In this document: positions 42,251 through 50,876 of the stretch, one piece after another | How the letters are laid out: the number at the start of each line of letters is the position of its first letter | Numbering within the stretch: the stretch's first letter is position 1 | NCBI GenBank assembly: GCA_964520905.1 | Contig: CAZFQL010000012.1 | Location: forward strand, 68,007-132,006 | Origin: JAGVIE01 sp964520905 | GTDB taxonomy: Bacteria; Bacteroidota; Ignavibacteria; UBA10030; SZUA-254 | Direction: 5' to 3' | DNA length: 64,000 nt | Program-made: the position numbers and the translations under genes | The notes under the pieces: model-generated | What the model was told of the DNA's origin: nothing | Seen by the model: only the letters and a program-made list of their open reading frames with translations | Database searches by the model: none

Positions 42251-43090
42251 TTATAATCCTGAAACGTGTTTGAGTAGCCGCTTTGCGTAGCCGGCTTGTG
42301 GTTTTTTCTTTGTAAGTTGTTCGCTTACCATCCCGAATCGCCGCTCTCTTTTTTGGAAATCGGCGATCGCTTCATAAAGTTCATTCCGTCTGAAATTGGG
42401 CCACAGCACATTGCTGATATAAATCTCTGAATAAGCGAGCTGCCACAATAAAAAATTGCTTATCCGGAGTTCTCCGCTTGTCCGGATCAGTAGATCGGGA
42501 TCGGGGACACCCTGGGTTGATAAATGTTGAGAGATAATCTGATCGTTAATTTGTTCGGGTTTTATTTTCCCCCTGTCGATTTCAAAGGCGATCTTCTTGA
42601 TTGCGTTTGTAAGATCCCATCGTCCGCTATAGCTTAATGCGAGATATAGTTTCAATCCGGTATTTTCTTTCGTTCTTTCAATCGCGTCAAGTAATTCATC
42701 CTGAACTTTTTGTGGCAATTCTTGGATATCGCCAATTGCGTGAACACGAACGTTTTTTTGGTGCAATTTATCGGTCTCATCACGCAGTGCACGCATCAGC
42801 AAGCGCATCAGCATCGAGACTTCTTCTTTCGGTCTTTTCCAGTTTTCGGTTGAGAAAGCGTAAAGTGTAAGATATTGTACGCCGACCTGTCCGCACGTCT
42901 CAACGATATCTCTAACCGATTCTACTCCCTCTTTATGTCCGGCGATTCGCGGCAAGCCACGTTGCTTTGCCCATCTGCCGTTTCCATCCATAATAATGGC
43001 AATGTGGACAGGGATATTTCCTGTTTCCTTCAATCGGTTTTGAGTTCTGGTATCTTCGTCACGTGTGCGCGTTCCACAGCGTGTGTTCAA
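42251..43090 (-). CDS. uppS: Isoprenyl transferase (undecaprenyl diphosphate synthase family)
   Basis: 279 aa. The start is a TTG (43088-43090) preceded by an AGAGGA Shine-Dalgarno 10 nt upstream. About 27 residues precede the conserved region. HIAIIMDGNGRWAKQRGLPR carries the catalytic Asp; TLYAFSTENWKRPKEEV and PDLLIRTSGELRISNFLLWQ are also conserved. It makes undecaprenyl diphosphate, the carrier for peptidoglycan and O-antigen. It is the first gene of the minus-strand operon that continues with bamA. Confidence 0.94.
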   Translation of the reverse strand: MNTRCGTRTRDEDTRTQNRLKETGNIPVHIAIIMDGNGRWAKQRGLPRIAGHKEGVESVRDIVETCGQVGVQYLTLYAFSTENWKRPKEEVSMLMRLLMRALRDETDKLHQKNVRVHAIGDIQELPQKVQDELLDAIERTKENTGLKLYLALSYSGRWDLTNAIKKIAFEIDRGKIKPEQINDQIISQHLSTQGVPDPDLLIRTSGELRISNFLLWQLAYSEIYISNVLWPNFRRNELYEAIADFQKRERRFGMVSEQLTKKKPQAGYAKRLLKHVSGL

Positions 43091-43139
43091 GTTTGGATTT
43101 TCCTCTGGATTCGACGTAAAATTCTATGAATTGTTATGA

Positions 43140-43168
43140 AAGTTAACTCATTTTGCATAGAAAGTCAA
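43140..43168 (-). promoter_or_regulatory. Promoter of the uppS-bamA-lpx operon
   Basis: On the minus strand: TTGACT (43163-43168), 17-bp spacer, TAACTT (43140-43145), about 50 bp before the uppS start. No other spaced pair of this quality is seen in the 210-bp divergent region facing uppS. Confidence 0.55.
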
Positions 43169-43217
43169 GGAATGATGCACAATCTCTTTATCGATATTGG
43201 TGAATTTTTCCCTCTGA

Positions 43218-43246
43218 TTGATTTTCCTTCATAAAAAAGATATATT
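43218..43246 (+). promoter_or_regulatory. Promoter of ybaB-recR
   Basis: TTGATT at 43218-43223, 17-bp spacer, TATATT at 43241-43246; the ybaB ATG is 55 bp further on. It forms a divergent pair with the uppS promoter. Confidence 0.55.
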
Positions 43247-43300
43247 GGTTCAAAACAATTACTACAGTTGACCACTTCATAAACGACGAGGAATTAGAAA

Positions 43301-43636
43301 ATGGGAATGCCTAATATGCAAGGTATGATGAAACAAGTTCAAAAAATGCAAGAGAAAATGGAAAAAGTCCAGGCAGAGCTTGAAAATAAAACTGTCATTG
43401 CCGAGGCTGGCGGGGGGATGGTGAAAGTTACAGCGAATGGCAAGCAGGTTATTCTCAAAATTCAAATCGATAAGGAAGTTATCAACCCGAACGATGCTGA
43501 AATGCTTGAGGACCTGGTTGTAGCCGCAATTAATAAGGCGTTGGAAGAATCTCAAAAAATGGCACAGGAAGAGATGCACAAAGCTACTGCCGGAATGATT
43601 CCGAATATCCCGGGAATGAATTTACCGGGATTCTAA
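43301..43636 (+). CDS. YbaB/EbfC family nucleoid-associated protein
   Basis: 111 aa, SD GAGGAA. It starts with a Met/Gly-rich tail (MGMPNMQGMMKQVQKMQEKM), then the family core LENKTVIAEAGGGMVKVTANG and LEDLVVAAINKALEESQ, and ends with MIPNIPGMNLPGF. Dimeric YbaB binds DNA. The ybaB-recR order is widely conserved (often after dnaX, which is not present here). recR follows 105 bp downstream. Confidence 0.94.
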   Translation: MGMPNMQGMMKQVQKMQEKMEKVQAELENKTVIAEAGGGMVKVTANGKQVILKIQIDKEVINPNDAEMLEDLVVAAINKALEESQKMAQEEMHKATAGMIPNIPGMNLPGF

Positions 43637-43741
43637 GGGTTGATCGGCATTAATATAATATTCACAGGTTATAGTTCAAAATTGTTTGTACTTCGTGATT
43701 ACCCCATTTGTACTTTTACATTTTTCACTTTGCATTGAATT

Positions 43742-44338
43742 ATGCTTTATATATCAGATTCACTTAATCAGCTGATTGAAGAATTCTCTCAGTTACCCGG
43801 TATTGGTAGAAAATCTGCACAGAGACTTGCGCTCTATATTTTAAAACTTCCCAAAGAGGAAGTAATTAAAATTGCGCATGCGCTTGTAAACGTAAAGGAG
43901 AAGATGAAATATTGTTCCGTGTGTTGGAACTTTACAGAAACCGACCCTTGCGATATTTGTAAAAGCGCTAAACGCGAGATGAACACAATCTGTGTAGTTG
44001 AAGAACCGAATGATGTGCTTGCGATTGAGAAAACTCATGAATACCATGGACTGTATCATGTACTTGGCGGCTCGCTTTCGCCGCTTGAAGGTATCGGACC
44101 GGACGATTTGAAAGTAAGGGAATTGCTCACTCGTATTTCACCTGGGATCGATGAAATAATTCTTGCTATGAATCCGGATATCGAAGGTGAAGCAACCACC
44201 ATTTATCTTTCACGATTACTTAAACCGCTTGGGATGAAAATAACGCGTATTGCGCGCGGCATACCCGTAGGCGGCGACCTGGAATTTGCAGACGAAGCCA
44301 CACTTACAAAAGCCCTGGAGGGAAGGGTGATTGTGTGA
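43742..44338 (+). CDS. recR: Recombination protein RecR
   Basis: 198 aa, the standard length. Helix-hairpin-helix LIEEFSQLPGIGRKSAQRLA, four-Cys zinc finger (CSVCWNFTETDPCDIC), and TOPRIM with CVVEEPNDVLAIE and ILAMNPDIEGEATTIYLSR. A Walker B-like end (GIPVGGDLEFADEATL) completes it. RecR with RecF/RecO loads RecA on gapped DNA. The stop overlaps the next gene's GTG by 4 nt (GTGA). Confidence 0.96.
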   Translation: MLYISDSLNQLIEEFSQLPGIGRKSAQRLALYILKLPKEEVIKIAHALVNVKEKMKYCSVCWNFTETDPCDICKSAKREMNTICVVEEPNDVLAIEKTHEYHGLYHVLGGSLSPLEGIGPDDLKVRELLTRISPGIDEIILAMNPDIEGEATTIYLSRLLKPLGMKITRIARGIPVGGDLEFADEATLTKALEGRVIV

Positions 44339-44904
44339 GGAATAGGCGATTTATATTTTTCGCTATCGCTTTTCTTTATTTTTCCGGCTGCGATATATTC
44401 CAAACGAGAGATCCTGAATCTCCGAATAAAGTAACATCGGGATATAAACCGCCGGTAACCCCGGATATTGTGCTGGAAAACTTTAAATCGGCAGTACATG
44501 ATCATAATGTCGATAATTACATGAAATGTTTTATCGATTCAACTGCCTCATCAGGTAGATTCTCATTTTCACCATCGGCTGGTTATGAAAGTCAACTTAC
44601 GAACTGGAACCTTGAGGACGAGCAAAGATACTTCCAAAATCTCGGAATCCCCAGTGTGTTTCAACCGTCGTTGAGTTTATATGCGACTCAAGAAGTTAAT
44701 CGAACAGCAACTTCGACAGAATATACGATGGAGTATATTTTATTCTATCCCCACAACAAACCCGACGTAGCTCAGCAGGTAAAGGGTTATATGCATTTAT
44801 ATCTTCAGGTAGATAACCAGCAGCGCTGGGCGATCACGTTGTGGGAAGATAGAAGAGTCGCAACCGATTCCACGTGGAGTTACTTGAAATACAATTTTTA
44901 TTGA
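44335..44904 (+). CDS. Putative lipoprotein, NTF2-like (paralogue 1)
   Basis: 189 aa from a GTG that overlaps the recR stop. Signal peptide with lipobox FSGC (FFAIAFLYFSGCDIF) predicts a lipidated Cys near residue 19. The rest resembles an NTF2-like fold: an N-terminal helix LENFKSAVHDHNVDNYMKCF, then beta-rich segments ending WAITLWEDRRVA. No enzyme motif is visible. It shares this plan with the next gene. Function unknown. Confidence 0.7.
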   Translation: MRNRRFIFFAIAFLYFSGCDIFQTRDPESPNKVTSGYKPPVTPDIVLENFKSAVHDHNVDNYMKCFIDSTASSGRFSFSPSAGYESQLTNWNLEDEQRYFQNLGIPSVFQPSLSLYATQEVNRTATSTEYTMEYILFYPHNKPDVAQQVKGYMHLYLQVDNQQRWAITLWEDRRVATDSTWSYLKYNFY

Positions 44905-44906
44905 GG

Positions 44907-45428
44907 ATGTTCTTTATTTCCATGAAGACAGCGCTTTTAATTTCTTTAGTCCTTTTCAATCTCCTCATCACCTGGAGTTGCTTCAATCCATTTGCGCCTA
45001 AACTCGATACTGAACTAAGCTCTAATCTATGCACCGGTCTAAAATCGATTGACGACGTGTTTTGCACATTTCGTAACGCTTACGCTTTTAAAGATACAGC
45101 CCTTTATGGATCGCTCATGGCATCCGATTTTATGTTTACTTATCGCGATTATGACCATGGTATCGATGTAAGCTGGGGACGAGACGATGAAATGAGGTCG
45201 ACTTATGGCTTGTTCCAAAGCGTACAATCGCTCTCGCTGATATGGAATAACATTATCTCATCCGATACCGGAGAAGGAAAACGAACAATTATCCGTGGGT
45301 TTAATCTAACAGTAACATTCAATCCGGGTGATATCGAGCGGGTAGACGGTTATGCGAATTTAACGTTCGTACTTGACAGTGAATCTTCATGGCGGCTCAT
45401 GCATTGGCGTGACGAGTCAAATTATTGA
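44907..45428 (+). CDS. Putative lipoprotein, NTF2-like (paralogue 2)
   Basis: 173 aa from the ATG at 44907; the ATG at 44922 (MKTALLISLVLF) is an equally good start. Lipobox near TWSCFNPF predicts outer- or inner-membrane anchoring. The plan repeats that of the upstream gene: a helix around a short-lived ORF-like FRNAYAFKDTALYGSLM, then strands ending SWRLMHWRDESNY. The two genes are therefore a tandem pair, both placed between recR and ftsX and probably co-transcribed with them. Function unknown. Confidence 0.68.
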   Translation: MFFISMKTALLISLVLFNLLITWSCFNPFAPKLDTELSSNLCTGLKSIDDVFCTFRNAYAFKDTALYGSLMASDFMFTYRDYDHGIDVSWGRDDEMRSTYGLFQSVQSLSLIWNNIISSDTGEGKRTIIRGFNLTVTFNPGDIERVDGYANLTFVLDSESSWRLMHWRDESNY

Positions 45429-45452
45429 ATAAATAATATTACTATATACAGT

Positions 45453-46331
45453 ATGAGTTATCTTTACATTTTGAAAGAAGGTATTGCCGGTTTTCGTCGG
45501 GCGAAACTTGCCGCTGTCGGTTCCAGCATCACCATAACTATATCGCTATTGCTTGTCGGATTATTCTACGTGATCTCAACGAACACTTCCAGACTTATTG
45601 AAGGTGTTCGTCAAAAGGTTGAGATGGAAGCATTTCTTCAAGAGCCGGTATCACGCAATCGACTTGAAGAAATTAAACAGCGGCTTGTCTCAATCGAGGG
45701 TGTAGAGAGGATACAATTCATCTCGAAAGAAGACGCCGCCAAAATATTTAAAGAAGAATTCGGCGAGGATATAAACAGCGTACTCGACTTCAATCCTCTC
45801 CCGCCCTCGTTTAAAATATTTTTGAAGGAAGGATACCGTACACCTGAACAAGCAAACCCCATACATAAGCGTATAATGGAGATCGAGGGGCTGGAAAATA
45901 TCACATACCGGAAAGAGCTGCTTGAATTTCTTGACCAGCGCGCCCGGATGCTATATTACGTCGGACTCGGTCTTGGACTTCTTTTCGGCATCTCGGCAAT
46001 TTTTCTCGTTTCGAATACGATCCGTCTTACAATTTATGCAAAACGTAAATCGGTGCAGACGATGAAACTTGTAGGTGCATCGAGGTGGTTTGTGCGAGCG
46101 CCGTTCTTGATTGAAGGCATATTACAGGGTCTGATCGGCGGTATCATTGCTTCTGGAATTATCTATTATCTTTTATCATTCGCTGCCGGACTTGTCTCCT
46201 CAGAACTTGTACAAATTTTACAGGTTGAAGCGATATTTTATCCGAGTGTTATTGCCGCCGGTATATCCTTAGGTTTTTTGGGTAGCGCGATATCGGTGAG
46301 AAAGTTCATCGGAGAGACGATTGGAAGTTAA
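45453..46331 (+). CDS. ftsX: Cell-division ABC transporter permease FtsX
   Basis: 292 aa. The N-terminal cytoplasmic part and TM1 (AAVGSSITITISLLLVGLFY) are followed by a periplasmic domain at about 45-160 (VEMEAFLQEPVSRNRLEEI; FNPLPPSFKIFL). Three more TMs carry TIRLTIYAKRKSVQTMKLVG, the FtsX coupling motif. FtsX with the ATPase FtsE activates peptidoglycan hydrolases at the septum. ftsE is not adjacent here. Confidence 0.93.
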   Translation: MSYLYILKEGIAGFRRAKLAAVGSSITITISLLLVGLFYVISTNTSRLIEGVRQKVEMEAFLQEPVSRNRLEEIKQRLVSIEGVERIQFISKEDAAKIFKEEFGEDINSVLDFNPLPPSFKIFLKEGYRTPEQANPIHKRIMEIEGLENITYRKELLEFLDQRARMLYYVGLGLGLLFGISAIFLVSNTIRLTIYAKRKSVQTMKLVGASRWFVRAPFLIEGILQGLIGGIIASGIIYYLLSFAAGLVSSELVQILQVEAIFYPSVIAAGISLGFLGSAISVRKFIGETIGS

Positions 46332-46472
46332 GATTTAGATTTTTGATAATATGAGTGATTGGTTGACGATCAAATCGAATACCGGGCATCAGCGGTATAG
46401 AAGTATTTCCGAACCCCATACATATAAGATAACAGATTACACCATCTTTTTTTACCTGTTTATCTTTTCCTC

Positions 46473-46501
46473 TTGACAACTCAAATAATATTTTGTATCT
46501 T
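46473..46501 (+). promoter_or_regulatory. Strong promoter upstream of the CT-tract secreted gene
   Basis: TTGACA (perfect consensus, 46473-46478), 17-bp spacer, TATCTT (46496-46501). The predicted start of transcription is about 45 nt before the ATG at 46552. Confidence 0.62.
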
Positions 46502-46551
46502 TTGCCATAAGATTTCGAAGCAACAGGTGAACCACTAACGGGACATACGAT

Positions 46552-46984
46552 ATGAACTACTTGAGACAAATCTCTCTCTCTGCCAAATAGCAGTTTACTG
46601 CTTTTTGTTTTAATTCTTCTCTTGAGTGCAACACTCTCCGCGCAGGTTACGATTAAAGAAAAGGTAGTTATACAACCAAGCGGCGTAGCAAAAATTAACC
46701 CAAAAATTCTACAAACGTCTGGTGTGCGACCAACGGTCTATATGAAATATGAGTACCATTCATGTGGTATAGGCGCTCCACCTCAATGTGTATTTGAGGG
46801 ACCTTGTGGAACTTCTTATAATCAAACCATTACAGGTGGTATTGCACCTGATTATTTCACAACACTTCAAATAGAGGTAACATTTATACCCTTCGATCCA
46901 GGTGTATACACGTTGCGTGTGACGACACTCCCCCCATTTAATTGTTACCCACAAGGAAGATCGTTCAACTTGGATGTATGTTAA
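46552..46984 (+). pseudogene. Secreted protein gene, out of frame at a CT repeat (possible phase-variable or frameshifted)
   Basis: From the ATG at 46552 the frame reads MNYLRQISLS and hits TAG at 46588. In the frame one base further on, the DNA encodes the rest of a signal peptide (SSLLLFVLILLLSATLSAQ) and ~115 mature residues, Cys-rich, to a TAA at 46982-46984. The switch lies at the dinucleotide tract TCTCTCTCTCT (46571-46581); one extra CT unit would fuse start, signal peptide and mature part. A promoter with a perfect -35 lies in front. No domain is recognised. Translation from the internal TTG at 46622 would give a protein without a signal peptide. It could be phase-variable, decayed or a sequencing error. 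Confidence 0.6.
46571..46581 (+). repeat. CT dinucleotide tract inside a signal-peptide coding region
   Basis: Five TC units plus T, ten codons after the start codon. Slippage by one unit changes the frame and would switch the downstream secreted protein on or off; six units are the predicted ON state. Confidence 0.7.
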
Positions 46985-47888
46985 TGATGGACTGGGATAT
47001 AGTCGAACGGATCCGGGAGCTGCGTCAATTGGTTATACTTATACGGGAGAAATAAATTGTAGCGGCAGCGATCTACAACCACAAACATTTGACCCAAATT
47101 CAATCCAAGTAATATCTGAGGGACAAACTTATACAGGCATGGATGATTGTAGGAATTCTTGCCAAGTGGATGTAACGGTTTGTCCTACTTCTATGCCTAC
47201 TGATTGTAAATATACATTTGGTGTTACAGGGATATCTAATTCAAGGCTCAGTTCATGTTTACTCAGGCCCACTTTTGGCGGTATTAATATTTGCTTGGAT
47301 AACCAGACCAATAATTGGCATTTTAATATTTCAAATTTGTCTGTTCCTATAATTTCGACGTTATGTACTCCTCCCTCTAATTGGACTGATATCGGAGATG
47401 GGACTGATCTTTCTTTATTGCAACAATTGATTACTAATTGCACCGATTATAATCGGATAATGGATGCACTAAACCAATGGACTCAGGGTAAGCAGCCTTG
47501 TGAGACACCATGCACTTCAAACTGTTCAAGTTATTATTCCTCTTATGCTGCAAGAAAACATGAAGATGTTCACCTTGCTCACTATAAACAGTTTCTGCAA
47601 ATAATGATGGATAATTCCTATAAAACAAAAGTAGATATTCCAAAGGTTGGTAGTGAGTGTGCAAATACTGCGTTTGATAGAGGTTCAATTGATATACAAA
47701 GAGCATTCGATGATGGGTATGAGAAAGCAGGTATAGCAATCGGCAATCCTGGTATTAAAAACTATTCAGAGCAAAAAGCTTGGGAACAAACTATAATATC
47801 ATATATACAAGTTCGAACACAGATAAGGCTATGGGCAATAATCACACACTCGGATTGGTTCGACCAATTTGGAAACTGTGTAAATTGA
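46974..47888 (+). CDS. Cys-rich protein with HEXXH-like motif, probable continuation of the upstream gene
   Basis: 304 aa in a third frame, overlapping the end of the upstream frame by 11 nt (ATGTATGTTAA). It has no signal peptide of its own, but many Cys and Tyr/Asn-rich stretches typical of exported proteins. The upstream frame ends in a similar composition, and a two-base difference at GTATGTT would join them into about 445 residues. Near residue 195, AARKHEDVHLAHYKQF contains HEDVH, an HEXXH zinc-peptidase-like motif with a further His. No family is recognised. Alternatives are two overlapping genes or a decayed gene. Confidence 0.6.
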   Translation: MYVNDGLGYSRTDPGAASIGYTYTGEINCSGSDLQPQTFDPNSIQVISEGQTYTGMDDCRNSCQVDVTVCPTSMPTDCKYTFGVTGISNSRLSSCLLRPTFGGINICLDNQTNNWHFNISNLSVPIISTLCTPPSNWTDIGDGTDLSLLQQLITNCTDYNRIMDALNQWTQGKQPCETPCTSNCSSYYSSYAARKHEDVHLAHYKQFLQIMMDNSYKTKVDIPKVGSECANTAFDRGSIDIQRAFDDGYEKAGIAIGNPGIKNYSEQKAWEQTIISYIQVRTQIRLWAIITHSDWFDQFGNCVN

Positions 47889-47902
47889 GAAAGGAAATAT
47901 TC

Positions 47903-50755
47903 ATGAACTATTTAAAACTTATTTTCATTCTTTTCTTTTTAAATGCTCCTTTTATTTCACAAGCGCAGCGACTGTGGAATATAGAGATATTGAAGGATGA
48001 TTTTTGGGCTGTTCAACAAGATACATCCGTTGACCACTTAAGGGCGTACATAATAAATAAACATATGAAAATGGATGCTGCTGCCCGTATTTTAATTGTA
48101 AATCGCGGTGAATCAGAAAAAGATTTTATTCTAAGCAACTTTTTTATATCATCGGTTGGTCAACCGTCATATAAATCTTGGGAGTCACAATACTATGACT
48201 ATCAACTGTTTCGTGGTTACTTCGGTTATCAGGATGCGATTCACGGAATGGATACTTTAGCCCGAATGCAAAATATGAGTATTATTAAATTTATGGCCAT
48301 ACATAACTTGGCAGAAGTAGGACAGTTTGCCTATTTCGATACACTACAAAATGCGATGCGAAAAAAGTTACCAGACATATTAGTTGTACCAATACTTGCA
48401 TTGTATGGAAGAAACAGCCAATATAAAATTCCTGCGGGGAATTTATTAGCAGATACAATAAGCATGTCAGCCAGTATGAGTAACGTCGGTTCCTTCGCTA
48501 GATCATTAGCAGAATTTGATAAATCGCGGGCAATTAATCTATTAGAGGCAAGATTTCGCTCAACACAAGGAAATATCAAGTGGTCAATATTTAGAGATTT
48601 ATGGGATATCAATCCTGATAATTCACCTGAGCTATCTAAGGAGGCGATAATCAGCGAACCTGATGAGAATTATAGAAGCGAATATTTTCCTTATTATGCA
48701 GGGATTGCCCAATCGGGAAAGCCGACAATAAAATATCTGACTCCATCTTTTGTTAAGTTTACATTAGATTGGTTAAGTACTGAACAATCAATAATTGTGA
48801 AACACACTGCTATGGCATTTTTTCTAAATCCGTTTATCCCACTTAGTCCATCACGGTCTACACCAGTACTTACTCTGGTTGATAGTCTCATAGAGATTAA
48901 GGATTCAGTTGGGACATATGGATGGGTATCTGATGGAAGCTTTGTTGCTCAACTTGACAGCAATCTCACCTCTGCCCGTAATTATATTGTTGCTGGCGAT
49001 TCAAACAACTGCGCACGCCAAATTAAATTCTTCCAGCAAAAAGTGGATGAGGAGTACCGGGACTCGCTGGATGGAGATAATAAAACTGTAACAATCGAGG
49101 GATGGAAGTTTTTGTATTATAACGCTCAGTATATCTTAGATCGTCTGCCAACTCCACCACCACAATACAACCTCAACATCAATATTATTGGTAATGGTAC
49201 GGTAACAAAATCGCCGGAACTTGCTCTCTACGATAGCGCAACAACAGTTACGCTAACCGCCAATCCATCAACCGGCTACAGGTTTGGCAGTTGGAACGGA
49301 GATGTTTCTGGATCAGAAAACCCAATCTCTGTTGTTATGAACAGTGAGAAGAATATCACTGCAACATTTTTACAAAACACATTTATTATAACAGCAACAG
49401 CAGGAACAAACGGCACAATCACTCCATCGGGAGATGTGTCGGTTGCATACGGAGCAAATCAATCGTTTACTATTACACCCAACACCGGCTATCACATCGC
49501 AGATGTAGTTGTGGATCAAATCTCGGTCGGCGCAGTTGTAAGTTACACTTTTACAAATGTAACAACAACACACGCAATATCGACAAGCTTTGCTATCAAT
49601 ACATATACAATCACATCAAGTGCTGGTTCGAATGGTTCGATCTCTCCATCGGGATCGGTGGTAGTCAATTATGGATCCACCCAAACCTTTACCATTACGC
49701 CGAATAGTTGTTATCACGTAGATAGCGTCCTCGTGGATGGAGTGAATCAAGGTGCAATTACATCCTACACGTTTACAAATGTCATTGCCAATCATGCGAT
49801 CAGATCGGTCTACGCAATCAATCAATACACAATAACAGCGTCGGCTGGTGTAAACGGAACAATCAGTCCAAGCGGAACGGTGAATCTCAATTGCGGCTCG
49901 AATCAAACGTTTACGATCTCGCCGAATACCGGCTACCATGTCGATAGCGTAATCGTGGATGGAACAACCCAAGGTGCACTTACGAGCTATGCCTTTAATA
50001 ACGTTACAGCAAATCATACTATCACTGCTAAGTTCGCAATCAACACCTACACTCTAACCGTAAACGCAACCAACGGCAGTGTTACAAAGAATCCAAATCA
50101 ATCGACGTATAACTATGGAACAAGTGTGCAATTAACAGCAACCCCTGCGACCGGCTATTCGTTTGTGAATTGGAGTGGTGATCTCACAGGATCAACCAAT
50201 CCGGCAAGTATTACGATGAACGCGAACAAAACAGTTACTGCCAACTTTGCACTTACCGCACCGACAATATCAAGCTTTACACCGTCAAGCGGACCGGTAG
50301 GAACGAGCATAACGATAACCGGAACGAACTTTGTGGGTATAACCTCGGTTAAGTTTAATGGAACAACTGCAAGCTATACGGTAAACTCGCCCACGCTAAT
50401 TACCGCCACAGTACCCACAGGTGCAACAACTGGTACGATCAGCGTAAGCAATCCGGCGGGAACTGGTATTAGTACTGCCACCTTTAATGTCACCTACCCG
50501 CTCACAATCCAAATCAGTGGAAGCGGAACGGTGTTAAAATATCCTAACCAAACTAATTATACGTCAGGTACGAGTGTCAGACTTACAGCAAAGGCGACGA
50601 TCGATGCCTTGAAGGTAATAACGCCCAATACTCCAGAACCGACAAGTTGGCGGTTCGATCGCTGGGAAATAGATTTAACCAGAACACAGAACCCGAAATC
50701 AATAATCATGAACGGAAATAAAACAGTCAAGGCGGTGTTTATTCCTGCCAATTAA
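47903..50755 (+). CDS. Large secreted protein with three 74-residue tandem repeats, InlB-type repeats and an IPT/TIG domain
   Basis: 950 aa from the ATG at 47903 (SD AGAAAGGA); the open frame extends further upstream, but the signal peptide (LIFILFFLNAPFISQAQ) starts here. Residues ~20-420 are an unassigned, probably helical region. Then come an InlB B-like repeat (GYRFGSWNGDVSGSENPISV), three 74-residue repeats with ITPNTGYHIADVVVD-type cores, a further InlB B-like repeat (GYSFVNWSGDLTGSTNPASI), an IPT/TIG domain (SFTPSSGPVGTSITITGTNF) and a last InlB-like unit. There is no T9SS domain; it ends KAVFIPAN. Likely surface-exposed, adhesive or structural. Confidence 0.8.
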   Translation: MNYLKLIFILFFLNAPFISQAQRLWNIEILKDDFWAVQQDTSVDHLRAYIINKHMKMDAAARILIVNRGESEKDFILSNFFISSVGQPSYKSWESQYYDYQLFRGYFGYQDAIHGMDTLARMQNMSIIKFMAIHNLAEVGQFAYFDTLQNAMRKKLPDILVVPILALYGRNSQYKIPAGNLLADTISMSASMSNVGSFARSLAEFDKSRAINLLEARFRSTQGNIKWSIFRDLWDINPDNSPELSKEAIISEPDENYRSEYFPYYAGIAQSGKPTIKYLTPSFVKFTLDWLSTEQSIIVKHTAMAFFLNPFIPLSPSRSTPVLTLVDSLIEIKDSVGTYGWVSDGSFVAQLDSNLTSARNYIVAGDSNNCARQIKFFQQKVDEEYRDSLDGDNKTVTIEGWKFLYYNAQYILDRLPTPPPQYNLNINIIGNGTVTKSPELALYDSATTVTLTANPSTGYRFGSWNGDVSGSENPISVVMNSEKNITATFLQNTFIITATAGTNGTITPSGDVSVAYGANQSFTITPNTGYHIADVVVDQISVGAVVSYTFTNVTTTHAISTSFAINTYTITSSAGSNGSISPSGSVVVNYGSTQTFTITPNSCYHVDSVLVDGVNQGAITSYTFTNVIANHAIRSVYAINQYTITASAGVNGTISPSGTVNLNCGSNQTFTISPNTGYHVDSVIVDGTTQGALTSYAFNNVTANHTITAKFAINTYTLTVNATNGSVTKNPNQSTYNYGTSVQLTATPATGYSFVNWSGDLTGSTNPASITMNANKTVTANFALTAPTISSFTPSSGPVGTSITITGTNFVGITSVKFNGTTASYTVNSPTLITATVPTGATTGTISVSNPAGTGISTATFNVTYPLTIQISGSGTVLKYPNQTNYTSGTSVRLTAKATIDALKVITPNTPEPTSWRFDRWEIDLTRTQNPKSIIMNGNKTVKAVFIPAN
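49379..50044 (+). repeat. Three 222-bp in-frame tandem repeats
   Basis: Units at 49379-49600, 49601-49822 and 49823-50044, each exactly 222 bp (74 codons) without gaps, encoding YTIT-type starts, the NTGYHVDSVIVDG-type core and an AIN end. The constant length lets recombination add or remove whole repeats without a frameshift. Confidence 0.88.
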
Positions 50756-50876
50756 ACATAGAGCCAAAGGCTAAAGGCTAAGAGCCAAGGCAGTTATGAG
50801 ATATGAGTTTTAAGTTCTGAGAATCTATTGTTTTTTACTTTTGAATATCTCAATTTTGAATTGAAGGAGAGAAGTT

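Noticed and set aside
46306..46569. Minus-strand 87-residue frame between ftsX and the secreted gene
   Set aside because: No SD or recognisable sequence; it overlaps the end of ftsX and the plus-strand promoter.
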